Shown piece by piece: positions 18,130-25,756 of a DNA stretch of 34,034 nt. Source of the DNA: CAWVWD01 sp045106825 (GTDB lineage: Bacteria; Bacteroidota; Bacteroidia; Chitinophagales; Saprospiraceae). The translations under genes were made by a program, and so were the position numbers. Under the pieces are notes generated by a model that did not search any database, was not told where the DNA came from, and saw only the letters and a list, made by a program, of their open reading frames with translations. Where the stretch lies: assembly GCA_045106825.1 (NCBI GenBank), contig JBGCFH010000247.1, positions 1 to 34,034 of the forward strand. The letters run 5' to 3'. The first letter of the stretch is position 1, and the number at the start of each line of letters is the position of its first letter.

Positions 18130-18897
18130 TTGATTTTTAATAAAAATACCTTATTTATCGGAAAGGTCATTCATCATTTTGAACAGTTACCTTCAACTAA
18201 TACTTATGCTATTGATTTGTTAGCAAAAAACAAACCGAGTGAAGGAACTGTCATTTCGACATCTCATCAAGTCGATGGAAAAGGTCAGCATGACAGTATT
18301 TGGGAAACTTCAGCGAATCAGAACATCACTTTGTCGGTTATTTTATATCCAACTTTTCTTTTGCCAAAACATCAGTTTTGGTTAAGTCAAGCGGTTGCGT
18401 TAGCCGTTCGGGATTTTGTGGCAGAAATTTTACCACAAAAAAAGGTCTGTATAAAATGGTCGAATGATATTTATGTCAATGATAAAAAAATTGCAGGTAT
18501 TTTGATTCAAAATTCGATTAATCGAAATGGAATTGCAAATTCTGTTATTGGAATTGGTTTGAATGTGCTTCAAGCTGATTTTAATTTTAAAGGTCAACGA
18601 CGAGCAACTTCTCTATTTTTAGAAAAACAAGAATCCTATAATCTTGATTATTTAAAATATCAATTATATTGGCATTTAGAAAGTCGATATCTACAGTTAA
18701 AAGCTAATAAAATCCATCAAATTCAATCGGATTATATGGACGTTTTATATAAATATAAAATTCCGCATCAATACGAATTACCAAACGGCGAACAATTTAC
18801 TGGAACAATTCAAGGAATTGAACCAAATGGACAGTTAGTTATTAATCGGAATGATGAATTATTATCTTTTGGAATTAAGGAAGTGAAATTTTTGTGA
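18130..18897 (+). CDS. birA: Biotin--[acetyl-CoA-carboxylase] ligase, catalytic domain only
   Basis: A 255-aa protein that makes biotinyl-AMP and joins biotin to the biotin carrier domain of acyl-CoA carboxylases. Visible motifs are QLPSTNTYA (residues 19-27), the adenylate-binding loop GKGQHDSIWE (50-59, a variant of GRGRRG), KWSNDIYVNDKKIAGILIQ (109-127) and GIGLNV. There is no N-terminal helix-turn-helix, so it is a monofunctional ligase without repressor function. No ATG precedes the conserved NTLFIGKV segment in frame; TTG at 18130-18132 is taken as the start, and nearby starts remain possible. Confidence 0.9.
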   Translation: MIFNKNTLFIGKVIHHFEQLPSTNTYAIDLLAKNKPSEGTVISTSHQVDGKGQHDSIWETSANQNITLSVILYPTFLLPKHQFWLSQAVALAVRDFVAEILPQKKVCIKWSNDIYVNDKKIAGILIQNSINRNGIANSVIGIGLNVLQADFNFKGQRRATSLFLEKQESYNLDYLKYQLYWHLESRYLQLKANKIHQIQSDYMDVLYKYKIPHQYELPNGEQFTGTIQGIEPNGQLVINRNDELLSFGIKEVKFL

Positions 18898-18918
18898 TTG
18901 TCTCGCTCGTGTCTCGCT

Positions 18919-19052
18919 GATTGTATGATTATGTCACTTCGTTGATTGTTTTTGTTTCGGGACAAGCAATGAACAAAGTTACACAATCACACAATTGCGA
19001 CGAAGGAGCAACACAATCAGCGAAGCGATACAATTTATATAATCATACAATC
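18919..19052. repeat. Intergenic inverted repeat, GATTGTATGATTAT arms
   Basis: GATTGTATGATTAT (18919-18932) is perfectly inverted at 19039-19052, immediately before the next ATG. The interior contains several CAATCA / CGCTTCGCTGATTG-like repeats and TCGGGACAAGC (18957-18967), the core shared with the macroglobulin coding repeats. No ORF. Confidence 0.6.
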
Positions 19053-19059
19053 AATTAAG

Positions 19060-19665
19060 ATGAAGTACACAAAATCAGCAAGAACAGCTCATTTACATCG
19101 TTTGGCGAGAGAACTCAATATGTCTTTTTCGGAAACGGATGACTGGGGATTGATGCCGTTATTGGACGAATTTAATTTATTCCGAAAAGGACGACGACGT
19201 AAGATTTCTAATATTTTGCATTCGGTTGATGATTTTTTGGAGTTGAATATTTCGATTTTTGATTATGAATATACAATGGGAAAAAACCGAGAACGCAATC
19301 GCAAACGTCAAACGGTTTTCTTCTTTCGTTCTCGTGCGTTGGGTTTGCCTGAAATGTATATGAAACCCGAAAATTTCTTTCATCGTATTGCGAATTATTT
19401 GACGTTACAGCAAGACATTGACTTTGAGGAATTTCCAAAGTTTTCAAAAAACTATCTTTTACAAGGCGAAGATGAAGAATATGTACGACATACCATGAAT
19501 GAAGAGGTTTTGACGTTTTTTACAAAAGAAAAAGGTTGGACTTTAGAAGCGATTAACTTCTTTTTGATGTTTCATCATCATGACAAAGTTTTGAAACCGT
19601 GGGAAATTAAACGATTGTTGAAAAAAGGTTTGAAACTGCATGAGATGCTCAAGTATGAAAAGTAA
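19060..19665 (+). CDS. Conserved-looking protein of unknown function, 201 aa
   Basis: I do not recognise a named family. The protein is soluble, with no signal peptide or membrane segment. It has a positively charged stretch (FRKGRRRKIS, residues 41-50), a strand-like VDDFLELNISIFDYEYTMGK, a very basic RERNRKRQ, then TVFFFRSRALGLPEMYMKPENF (about 85-106). The C-terminal half is helical and ends in WEIKRLLKKGLKLHEML. It begins 8 bp after an inverted repeat and ends 44 bp before the Crp/Fnr-type gene, so the two could share a transcript. The ATG at 19060 is followed by a plausible N-terminus. Confidence 0.7.
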   Translation: MKYTKSARTAHLHRLARELNMSFSETDDWGLMPLLDEFNLFRKGRRRKISNILHSVDDFLELNISIFDYEYTMGKNRERNRKRQTVFFFRSRALGLPEMYMKPENFFHRIANYLTLQQDIDFEEFPKFSKNYLLQGEDEEYVRHTMNEEVLTFFTKEKGWTLEAINFFLMFHHHDKVLKPWEIKRLLKKGLKLHEMLKYEK

Positions 19666-19709
19666 GTGTGTCGTTTTTTGATTCAAAATCATCTTTAAAT
19701 ACTAAAAAA

Positions 19710-20288
19710 ATGCAAAACATCCTTTTCAACTTTATTTCAAAATACATCAAAATATCTGATGAAGAGCAACAAGCAATCATTGCATTAGATATTTTTAGAA
19801 CGATAAAAAAAGGAACGGTTTTATTAAAAGAAGGCGAATATTCTGATAAAGGTTATTTTGTGCTAAAAGGTTGTTTACGAACGTATTACGTTATTGATGG
19901 CGAAGAAAAAACAACTGCTTTTTATACCGAAATGGAAGGCATTACGCCAAATTGTGTATTGACAAAAAAGGCTTCTACATATTACGTTGCTGCTACGGAA
20001 GATTCAATAATTACGATTTCTAATCCTGATTTAGAACAAGAAATGTTTGAGAAATTTCCAAAATTTGAATCGCTTTGTCGAGTGTTGTCCGAAGAGCTTT
20101 TGGCAAAACAACAAATTGATTTTGACCAATTTAAAACGTCTTCTCCCGAACAACGCTACAAAAATATTTTAGAGAATCGACCGGATTTAATTCAACGAGT
20201 TCCGCAATATCAATTAGCCAGTTTTTTGGGAATTACACCTCAATCTTTGAGTCGTTTGAGAAGTCGAATGGTTGAAAAAAAAATTTGA
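19710..20288 (+). CDS. Crp/Fnr-family transcriptional regulator
   Basis: A 192-aa protein from ATG 19710; an in-frame GTG at 19668 would add 14 poorly conserved-looking residues, and the A-rich stretch directly before the ATG favours the later start. The N-terminal part is a cyclic-nucleotide-binding-type beta-roll (KKGTVLLKEGEYSDKGYFVLKGCLRTYY). The PEQRYKNILENRPDLIQRVPQYQLASFLGITPQSLSRLR region forms the C-terminal helix-turn-helix. The phosphate-binding cassette of true cAMP receptors is not evident, as in most Bacteroidota members, so the effector is unknown. A GAACTCT hairpin terminator follows. Confidence 0.88.
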   Translation: MQNILFNFISKYIKISDEEQQAIIALDIFRTIKKGTVLLKEGEYSDKGYFVLKGCLRTYYVIDGEEKTTAFYTEMEGITPNCVLTKKASTYYVAATEDSIITISNPDLEQEMFEKFPKFESLCRVLSEELLAKQQIDFDQFKTSSPEQRYKNILENRPDLIQRVPQYQLASFLGITPQSLSRLRSRMVEKKI

Positions 20289-20297
20289 TTTGTTTTT

Positions 20298-20344
20298 CCA
20301 CAGGTACAACCTGCGGTTACTTATGTTGAACTCTTCCAGAGTTC
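20298..20344 (+). terminator. Terminator with upstream CCACAGGT repeat
   Basis: GAACTCT-TCC-AGAGTTC (20328-20344) is a perfect 7-bp stem followed by T-rich sequence. Before it, CCACAGGT-ACA-ACCTGCGG (20298-20316) forms an 8-bp stem with one mismatch. The pair resembles a repeat unit found after genes in other Bacteroidota. Confidence 0.6.
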
Positions 20345-20528
20345 TTTAAATCTTTATTTTATAATCTTGAAAGGATAGAATATGAGTAAATATAAATTGT
20401 ATCTATGAAAATTTTTATAGAACTCATAAGTTTTTCGTGGGAAAACTTCATTTATTAACTTAAGGTAACGAGTTTCAGTATTGTGCCAATGTAATTTTGT
20501 CGTATCATTCACAATTAAAAATAAAGAT

Positions 20529-21149
20529 ATGTTACGTAAAATTTCATTGATGACAATGTTGATTTTATTCATTATTTCGACACAATCAACGGCTCAATAT
20601 TCGACACAAGACAGCACATTTAAAAGATGTTTTATTGGAAGTTCTGCTTTTATGCTGATGAATTTTGATGCGAATGACCGACCAGATTTTGTGCAACTCA
20701 ATTTAGGTTATCGACTCACGGAGAAAGATGTCGTTTCGTTAGAATTGAAAACATGGAAATACACACAATCTTTAGGTATTCCTTACGGAAAATATTTCAC
20801 TGATCCAGCAGAAGATTTTCCTGGTTATATTCGAGAATATGGTTTTGCATTGACTTATCAACGTTTTTTGTGGAAAGGTTTATACACTGGCGTTCATGTG
20901 ATGAATGCTTGGCAAACTTTTGTGGGCAATGACAATCAAAAAATTGATGATGGTTTTCAAATTTTTAATACCTATCGAGTTGGTTATCACGTCAAATTAT
21001 TCAATGACCGATTTTTTATAGAACCTTCCGTAGCGATTACACATCGTCCGTTTCATACCAAAATGCCAGAATCGTTTAAGATTTATGATGATAAATGGTC
21101 GAAGTTCTTTTTTGGAGAACCTGGTCTTCATTTTGGGTTTAATTTTTAA
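20529..21149 (+). CDS. Exported, probably outer-membrane beta-barrel-like protein of unknown function
   Basis: A 206-aa protein starting at ATG 20529; the longer in-frame start at 20481 would place a polar stretch before the signal peptide and is unlikely. Residues 1-23 (MLRKISLMTMLILFIISTQSTAQ) are a signal peptide. The rest alternates polar and hydrophobic residues with many aromatics (VQLNLGYRLTEKDVVSLELKT, EYGFALTYQRFLWKGLYTGV, FNTYRVGYHVKLF) and ends in FGFNF, as in small outer-membrane barrels. A -7-like TAATTTTG at 20492-20499 lies just upstream. Function unknown. Confidence 0.78.
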   Translation: MLRKISLMTMLILFIISTQSTAQYSTQDSTFKRCFIGSSAFMLMNFDANDRPDFVQLNLGYRLTEKDVVSLELKTWKYTQSLGIPYGKYFTDPAEDFPGYIREYGFALTYQRFLWKGLYTGVHVMNAWQTFVGNDNQKIDDGFQIFNTYRVGYHVKLFNDRFFIEPSVAITHRPFHTKMPESFKIYDDKWSKFFFGEPGLHFGFNF

Positions 21150-21155
21150 GAACAT

Positions 21156-21234
21156 AGTCATCAGGTGAGTCGTTTGAGTCTTATAAATCATTAAATTCAC
21201 TTTCGTTATTTGTCTAAGCACTCACCTGATGACT
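21156..21234 (+). terminator. Terminator-like inverted repeat with long loop
   Basis: AGTCATCAGGTGAGT (21156-21170) is perfectly inverted at 21220-21234 and followed by TTTTTT. The 49-nt loop is longer than usual for a terminator. Confidence 0.6.
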
Positions 21235-21245
21235 TTTTTGACTTT

Positions 21246-21661
21246 TTACACAAACGCTTTTTTCAAATTCTGAATCTGATTAATATGTCGTTGAGAATGT
21301 GCAGCGATAAAAACCAGCCAATTTTTCCCAAAACCCAATGCAAAATGACGAAAAGCAATACGTTCTAAAGGTAAATCCGTCGTTTTTGCAAATGTTTCAA
21401 TCGTATCACGATTTGTATTAAAAGCTACTATTGCTTCTTCTTTTGAGGTGTAAGGTGTTTTGGTGCAACAACTTTTCCATATTTTGGATTTGGAACAACG
21501 TGTAAAATCTTGGTGTTTGGTGTTGTTTCAGGTGTTGTATCGGGAATATTTTCCGCTTTATATAATATACCTTTATATAGACTTTCGTCAATAAGTACCA
21601 GATGTTCAATCACTTCCGCAATCGACCAAATATCGTCCGATGGTTTTCTCATAAAAAACAT
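21246..21661 (-). pseudogene. DinB-family protein remnant, 5' truncated and frameshifted
   Basis: From 21661 the frame reads MRKPSDDIWSIAEVIEHLVL, a DinB-like core helix, but the normal 30 or so N-terminal residues are absent. It continues to VVPNPKYGKVVAPK and then runs out of frame to a stop at 21428. The rest of the family sequence (TSKEEAIVAFNTNRDTIETF, then FAAHSQRHINQIQ-like residues) continues in another frame to the stop at 21246-21248. One added base in the four-T run at 21458-21461 (minus strand AAAA to AAAAA) would restore ...APPKTPYTSKEEA. DinB-like proteins are four-helix metal-binding enzymes, often thiol transferases; this copy is probably non-functional. A sequencing error could explain the frameshift but not the missing N-terminus. 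Confidence 0.75.
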
Positions 21662-21733
21662 TCTGCGTTTAATCGGGTTTTTAACCCGATTAAACGCACG
21701 ATTTTAGCATTATTAATTTTTTATGAGAAAACC
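21642..21733. repeat. Nested inverted repeat at the broken 5' end of the DinB gene
   Basis: Outer arms GGTTTTCTCATAAAAAA (21642-21658) and their exact inverse (21717-21733) enclose a perfect 16-bp hairpin, TGCGTTTAATCGGGTT-TT-loop-AACCCGATTAAACGCA (21664-21698). The left outer arm is itself DinB coding sequence (FFMRKP). The structure also lies just downstream of fabH and could stop its transcript. Confidence 0.7.
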
Positions 21734-21766
21734 CTTATCGAAGTACTTAACATTAACTTTTCTCAT

Positions 21767-22765
21767 TTATTCGCCATCATAAGCCCATTTGATATACACC
21801 GCTCCCCAAGTGAAACCGCCGCCAAATGCAGTTAAGACAATATTATCCCCTTTTTTCAATTGATTTTCATATTCCCAAAGACATAATGGAATAGTACCGT
21901 TTGTTGTATTTCCATATTTATGAATATTCAACATGACCTTTTCAGTTGGAATTTTCGCAAAACGACCGACAGCGTTAATGATTCTCAAATTCGCTTGATG
22001 TGGAACTAACCAATTTAAAGTTTCTTCTGTTACATCATTTCGTTCCATCACTTTGCTGACAACATCTGACATACTCGAAACAGCAGCTTTGAAAACTGGG
22101 CCACCATCTTGAAAAACGTAATGTTCATCAGCATCAACGGTTTCATGAGAAGCAGGACGAGCCGAACCACCAGCTTTCATATGTAAAAATTTACGACCGC
22201 TTCCATCACTTTTTAGAATGTGATCTTGAACACCAGTTCCATCTGTCGAAGGTTCTAACAGAACCGCTCCACCTCCATCACCAAAAATTACACAAGTTTT
22301 TCTGTCTTTATAATTGATAATCGACGACATTTTATCGACACCAACAACGATTACTTTTTTGTATTGTCCACTTTCTACGAACTTTGAAGCCGTTGTCAAA
22401 GCATATAAAAAACCTGAACATGCTGCATTCAAATCATATCCAAAAGCATTCACTAAACCGACCTTATCTGCAATGATATTTGCTGTTGCAGGAAACTGCA
22501 TATCAGGCGTGGTCGTTGCACACAAAATGAAATCTATTTCTTCAGGCTTCGTATGTGTTTTTTCTAACAAACCTCGCACCGCTCTTTCTCCAATATACGA
22601 CGAACCTTCACCTTCTTCTTTCAATATTCTACGTTCTTTGATACCTGTTCTTGATGAAATCCAAGCATCATTCGTATCAACCATTGTCTCTAAAATAGCA
22701 TTGGTCAAACGATATTCAGGAACCCAACCATGTACTCCAGTTATTGCAGCTTGTACTTTAGACAT
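21767..22765 (-). CDS. fabH: Beta-ketoacyl-ACP synthase III
   Basis: A 332-aa enzyme that starts fatty acid synthesis by condensing an acyl-CoA primer with malonyl-ACP. The catalytic triad is present: Cys116 in LNAACSGFLYAL, His256 in VPHQANLRI, and Asn286 in KYGNTTNGTIP. TNDAWISSRTGIKERRI near residue 40 and the C-terminal AFGGGFTWGA are also typical. Full length. The preceding promoter candidate (22783-22812) would give a very short leader. Bacteroidota often carry several FabH copies; branched-primer specificity cannot be judged here. Confidence 0.96.
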   Translation of the reverse strand: MSKVQAAITGVHGWVPEYRLTNAILETMVDTNDAWISSRTGIKERRILKEEGEGSSYIGERAVRGLLEKTHTKPEEIDFILCATTTPDMQFPATANIIADKVGLVNAFGYDLNAACSGFLYALTTASKFVESGQYKKVIVVGVDKMSSIINYKDRKTCVIFGDGGGAVLLEPSTDGTGVQDHILKSDGSGRKFLHMKAGGSARPASHETVDADEHYVFQDGGPVFKAAVSSMSDVVSKVMERNDVTEETLNWLVPHQANLRIINAVGRFAKIPTEKVMLNIHKYGNTTNGTIPLCLWEYENQLKKGDNIVLTAFGGGFTWGAVYIKWAYDGE

Positions 22766-22782
22766 AATTCATTTAGTGAATT

Positions 22783-22812
22783 CAAATGTAATATGATACG
22801 ATTTGTATCAAC
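22783..22812 (-). promoter_or_regulatory. Candidate fabH promoter (TTG-18-TACATTTG)
   Basis: On the minus strand TTG (22809-22811) and TACATTTG (22783-22790) are 18 bp apart, with the -7 element 18 bp before the fabH ATG. The spacer holds a small palindrome (GATAC / GTATC) that might bind a regulator. Confidence 0.45.
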
Positions 22813-23037
22813 TTACATTGTTTAGGTAATTTATAATAATTTCAAAATTTCTGCAAAAGTAGTTGAATCTTATAAAAATGTAGGAAAGTTTGTATGTTTT
22901 TGTGGGTTTTATGAAGCAAATATATCTGAAATGAATATAAAGTAGATTGATTTAGAATCACTATTCTAAACAAAGGAATGATAACAATAGACCGCTTCGA
23001 TATATTATAAACCAGATATTTTAAACTTGTTTTAAAA

Positions 23038-23451
23038 TTAGTATACAACGTTTTTAAGCTGTCTTTTTATCTCTGATTCGTTTCTATATTGTTGTATTTT
23101 AAATAATTGATTATAAGGTAAAGTTTTATCTAATATTGTCCAAAGTATTAATAATTGATTATCGACCTTTTGCATAGAAAATGTAAAATCATAAATACCT
23201 TGAAGTAAAGACGAAGGTTGTTCTACTTTTTGAAATACTATCTCAGACGAACTTGATATTCGATTTTTTATAACCTGAAACATACTATCTAAAAAAGGGA
23301 TTTCTTTAATAATCAATTGTGATTGATATTTGTAAGTATCAAATAATGAATTACAACTTTGTACAATCTTTCCCGAAGTATTCATCAATATTAATTGATA
23401 AGGTAAATCGTAATTTTGTAATTTATATCGTTGTAAATCAATCATAGTCAA
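23038..23451 (-). CDS. Small PAS-like protein linked to the GTPase genes
   Basis: A 137-aa soluble protein. The pattern PYQLILMNTSGKIVQSCNSLF, then IIKEIPFLDSMFQVI, GIYDFTFSMQKVDNQLLILWTILD and a C-terminal helix with IQQYRNESEI fits a single PAS fold (strands A-B, helices, strands G-I). There is no kinase or DNA-binding domain, so it would act as a stand-alone sensor or adaptor. It follows the Rab-like GTPase gene by 145 bp, with a strong hairpin between them, so co-transcription would need read-through. The PAS call is by pattern only. Confidence 0.65.
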   Translation of the reverse strand: MTMIDLQRYKLQNYDLPYQLILMNTSGKIVQSCNSLFDTYKYQSQLIIKEIPFLDSMFQVIKNRISSSSEIVFQKVEQPSSLLQGIYDFTFSMQKVDNQLLILWTILDKTLPYNQLFKIQQYRNESEIKRQLKNVVY

Positions 23452-23549
23452 TTATTTAGAAAAAAAATTATAGTAACATATAAATTAACGAAATAGATTA
23501 TTGTTATGTTTTAATAATAATTGACAAAATAGATTTTTCGTATATAATG

Positions 23550-23587
23550 AATTACCAATTTTTTTCATATGAAAAAAATTGGTAATT
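23550..23587 (-). terminator. Terminator palindrome after the GTPase gene
   Basis: A perfect 38-bp palindrome (arms AATTACCAATTTTTTTCAT) located 9 bp after the GTPase stop. Its runs of A and T inside the arms could serve both strands. Confidence 0.65.
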
Positions 23588-23596
23588 TAATATTAA

Positions 23597-24094
23597 CTAT
23601 CTTTTTAACTTTCTAAACATTTCGGATGCTAAATTAGTAAATAACGCTTCTACGTTTTCACCTGTTTTAGCACTCGTCACCATATTATAAGGAACATCTA
23701 AAGAACCCGCAACTTGAGCAATTTGTTCTTCGGTGACTAAATCTTTCTTATTCCCAACAACTTTAATAGAAGCTTTTGGTGCTAATTTTTTCAAGTAATT
23801 AATATCACTTTCGATGTTTTGATACGTCAAAGGTCGAGTCAAATCAAATACATAAATAATACCATGAGCACCTAAAAAATAAGAGATTGGCACTTTATCT
23901 TGTGATACTTCACCAGCGACATCCCAAAGAAAAATTTCTACAACACCTTCGGGAAGTTGTACTTGTTTCTTATCTACTTTTACACCAATTGTTGTTAAGT
24001 AGCGTTCATCGAATTTACTTAATATGAATCGTTGGAATAAAGATGTTTTGCCAACACCAAAATTTCCAGTTAGTAACACTTTTGTTTTAAGCAT
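23597..24094 (-). CDS. Rab/Ras-like small GTPase
   Basis: A 165-aa single-domain GTPase with all five G motifs: G1 GNFGVGKT (10-17), G2 Thr35 in YLTTIGVKV, G3 WDVAGE (57-62), G4 NKKD (115-118) and G5 SAK (141-143). The TIGV and LWDVAG text is strikingly Rab-like. Bacterial members of this superfamily (MglA and Rup groups) usually work as molecular switches with roadblock-type partners. Glu62 stands where Rab/Ras proteins have the catalytic Gln, so intrinsic hydrolysis may be slow or depend on a partner. No C-terminal Cys lipidation motif. The gene lies 46 bp behind a roadblock-like sensor gene on the same strand, a likely operon. Confidence 0.9.
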   Translation of the reverse strand: MLKTKVLLTGNFGVGKTSLFQRFILSKFDERYLTTIGVKVDKKQVQLPEGVVEIFLWDVAGEVSQDKVPISYFLGAHGIIYVFDLTRPLTYQNIESDINYLKKLAPKASIKVVGNKKDLVTEEQIAQVAGSLDVPYNMVTSAKTGENVEALFTNLASEMFRKLKR

Positions 24095-24140
24095 AATTAG
24101 GCTTTTTTAATACCGTTTCGTAGTTTATTTATTGTAAAAA

Positions 24141-24962
24141 TCATTCTCCTCCAAACTCAAAATCTTCAAATTTGTCTTTCAGACGTTCTGAAATTTCCGT
24201 TGTCACTGTACTGTCTATAATGTCAAAATCAATATCTTTAATTGATTCTGTTGCAAATTCATTAATTCTTGATGAAAGTTCGTTTTTTTCTTCTATCGAA
24301 ATCGAACCGCTCATCACGATTGCCACATAATATTGATGAAAATTCTGAATATCGATTTTATAATTATCATAACTAATGGTATCCAAATCATCTTTCTGTG
24401 ATAATGCATCTTTTGCAAATGCTTTAATCGCTGTCAACATTCCGACAATCATATCTTGATCAATAATTTCTGTCGGTGCATATTCACCAGCTAATAATCC
24501 TGAATGCTGTGTAACAAGAAAAACCTGATGAATCGTTGGTTTATCTGTATCTTGTAAGATAATTTCACTTGTATCCACGCCCATTAATCGAGCCTTGAAT
24601 ATTCGAAATAAGCCTTTTGAGGAAAAAGCATTTTTCAATTGACTATCAATTCTATCCTTTAAGGCTTGAAACTGTAAGCTGATAAATTTAGTAATCATCT
24701 GCCCCAAAACAGGATAGATTACATCTAACAATTGTTCCTTCGATTGTTCCAATTTAGATTCGACAATACCATTTACAGTTCCGCCAAATTCATTCGTAAA
24801 ATTTTGGCGTAAATAGTCCATCTGCTTATCCATAATCGGACGCATTTTTTCTTCCAACTGCTCGGGTGTATCCAAAGTCTTTTCAATAACTTCGACTTTT
24901 TGCCTGTCCGATTGTAGCAAAATATTCCGTAATTGTTGTAATGCTTTTTCTTCCTGCGTCAT
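24141..24962 (-). CDS. Homologue of the N-terminal sensor region of cyanobacterial-type OmpA-family proteins
   Basis: A 273-aa protein without signal peptide or membrane segment. Residues about 8-60 (LQQLRNILLQSDRQKVEVIE, then DTPEQLEEKMRPIM) and 76-190 (DVIYPVLGQMITKFI, FSSKGLFRIFKARLMGVD, QVFLVTQHSGLLAGEY, DQDMIVGMLTAIKAFAKDAL) closely follow the pattern of the cytoplasmic part of certain large OmpA-family proteins (VFLIHRESGLL, DMVSGMLTAI). The OmpA domain itself is absent. The VFLV-x-SGLL and GMLTAI blocks resemble roadblock/longin-type folds that contact small GTPases. With the GTPase gene 46 bp downstream, a partner or regulator role is likely but inferred. Confidence 0.72.
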   Translation of the reverse strand: MTQEEKALQQLRNILLQSDRQKVEVIEKTLDTPEQLEEKMRPIMDKQMDYLRQNFTNEFGGTVNGIVESKLEQSKEQLLDVIYPVLGQMITKFISLQFQALKDRIDSQLKNAFSSKGLFRIFKARLMGVDTSEIILQDTDKPTIHQVFLVTQHSGLLAGEYAPTEIIDQDMIVGMLTAIKAFAKDALSQKDDLDTISYDNYKIDIQNFHQYYVAIVMSGSISIEEKNELSSRINEFATESIKDIDFDIIDSTVTTEISERLKDKFEDFEFGGE

Positions 24963-25082
24963 TTGTGATTACAATTGATTGTCATTCAATTATTTACAAG
25001 ATTGAAAGGTATTGATAATTCTTTGTTTTTCAAAATGTTGATTTGTTATTCGTGGCGAGTAGATAAATATAGTTGATAAGAA

Positions 25083-25754
25083 TTATTTTTTTGTGTTGAC
25101 ATTGACCCAAAAATGATGAAGTTTTATATTTGGCGTGTTTTGTCGAGGATGACTTGAGATGTATTTATAATCTAATGATGTATTTTTCAAATGCTCTGAT
25201 TCCTTCCAAATTAATCCAAACTTATCTTTTCCTTTTTTTGAAAGTTGTGTGATTTTTTTATTGATACTTGTTTTATGTTCTGCAAATGTTTTGGCTGTTA
25301 CATAAGCTACAATCGCATTTTCAGGTAAAGGTTTACCAAGTTTAGGATGAGTATTACTTAATCCGTGTTCACATTTCTTAAAACGCTTTATAGCCGCACT
25401 ATCTCCAGTAACATAATTACTTGTTGGAAGATATTTTGCTTCAATACAAAAGATATAATTACATAACTCATCATTGGATAAATATATACTTATATCAACC
25501 GTTCTTGCTTTTCTTTTATCCTTTTTTTGTGAAGCTTGATTAAAAAATACGAATCGTTTAGATGCTTTAAAACTTAGAAATTTTATTAATAATTCGGTAT
25601 AATGGTCTTCATCAGAATCTTCTGTTACTTGCTCGAAAATCGTTGATTTAGGAAAAACAGGTAATAGTTTTTCAAGTTCACTAAGTAAAACCTGTACTTC
25701 GTTTTCATCAGAAGATGCACCTTCATTTATATTTTTTAGGGAAAAGTTCTTCAT
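25083..25754 (-). CDS. PD-(D/E)XK-type nuclease, probable restriction subunit
   Basis: A 223-aa protein with a plausible nuclease core: Glu54 in HYTELLIKFL, Asp87 in RTVDISIYL, and Glu105-Ala-Lys107 in FCIEAKYLP, the order E...D...ExK of PD-(D/E)XK enzymes. The N-terminal 40 residues are acidic and helical; the C-terminal half carries basic segments (KKITQLSKKGKDKF). Its ATG lies 2 bp after the stop of the methyltransferase gene, so translation is coupled. The context suggests the cleaving partner of a restriction-modification or defence pair. I do not recognise a specific restriction enzyme family. Confidence 0.7.
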   Translation of the reverse strand: MKNFSLKNINEGASSDENEVQVLLSELEKLLPVFPKSTIFEQVTEDSDEDHYTELLIKFLSFKASKRFVFFNQASQKKDKRKARTVDISIYLSNDELCNYIFCIEAKYLPTSNYVTGDSAAIKRFKKCEHGLSNTHPKLGKPLPENAIVAYVTAKTFAEHKTSINKKITQLSKKGKDKFGLIWKESEHLKNTSLDYKYISSHPRQNTPNIKLHHFWVNVNTKK

Positions 25755-25756
25755 TT

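Noticed and set aside
19668..19709. GTG start giving a longer Crp/Fnr-type protein
   Set aside because: The added 14 residues look non-conserved, and the ATG at 19710 is preceded by an A-rich stretch typical of Bacteroidota starts.
20481..20528. Earlier ATG for the exported protein at 20529
   Set aside because: It would place 16 residues, including Cys, before a perfect signal peptide beginning at the next ATG.
21510..21835. Plus-strand ORFs over the DinB remnant and the fabH end
   Set aside because: They are antisense to the DinB-like frame and fabH and show no family pattern.
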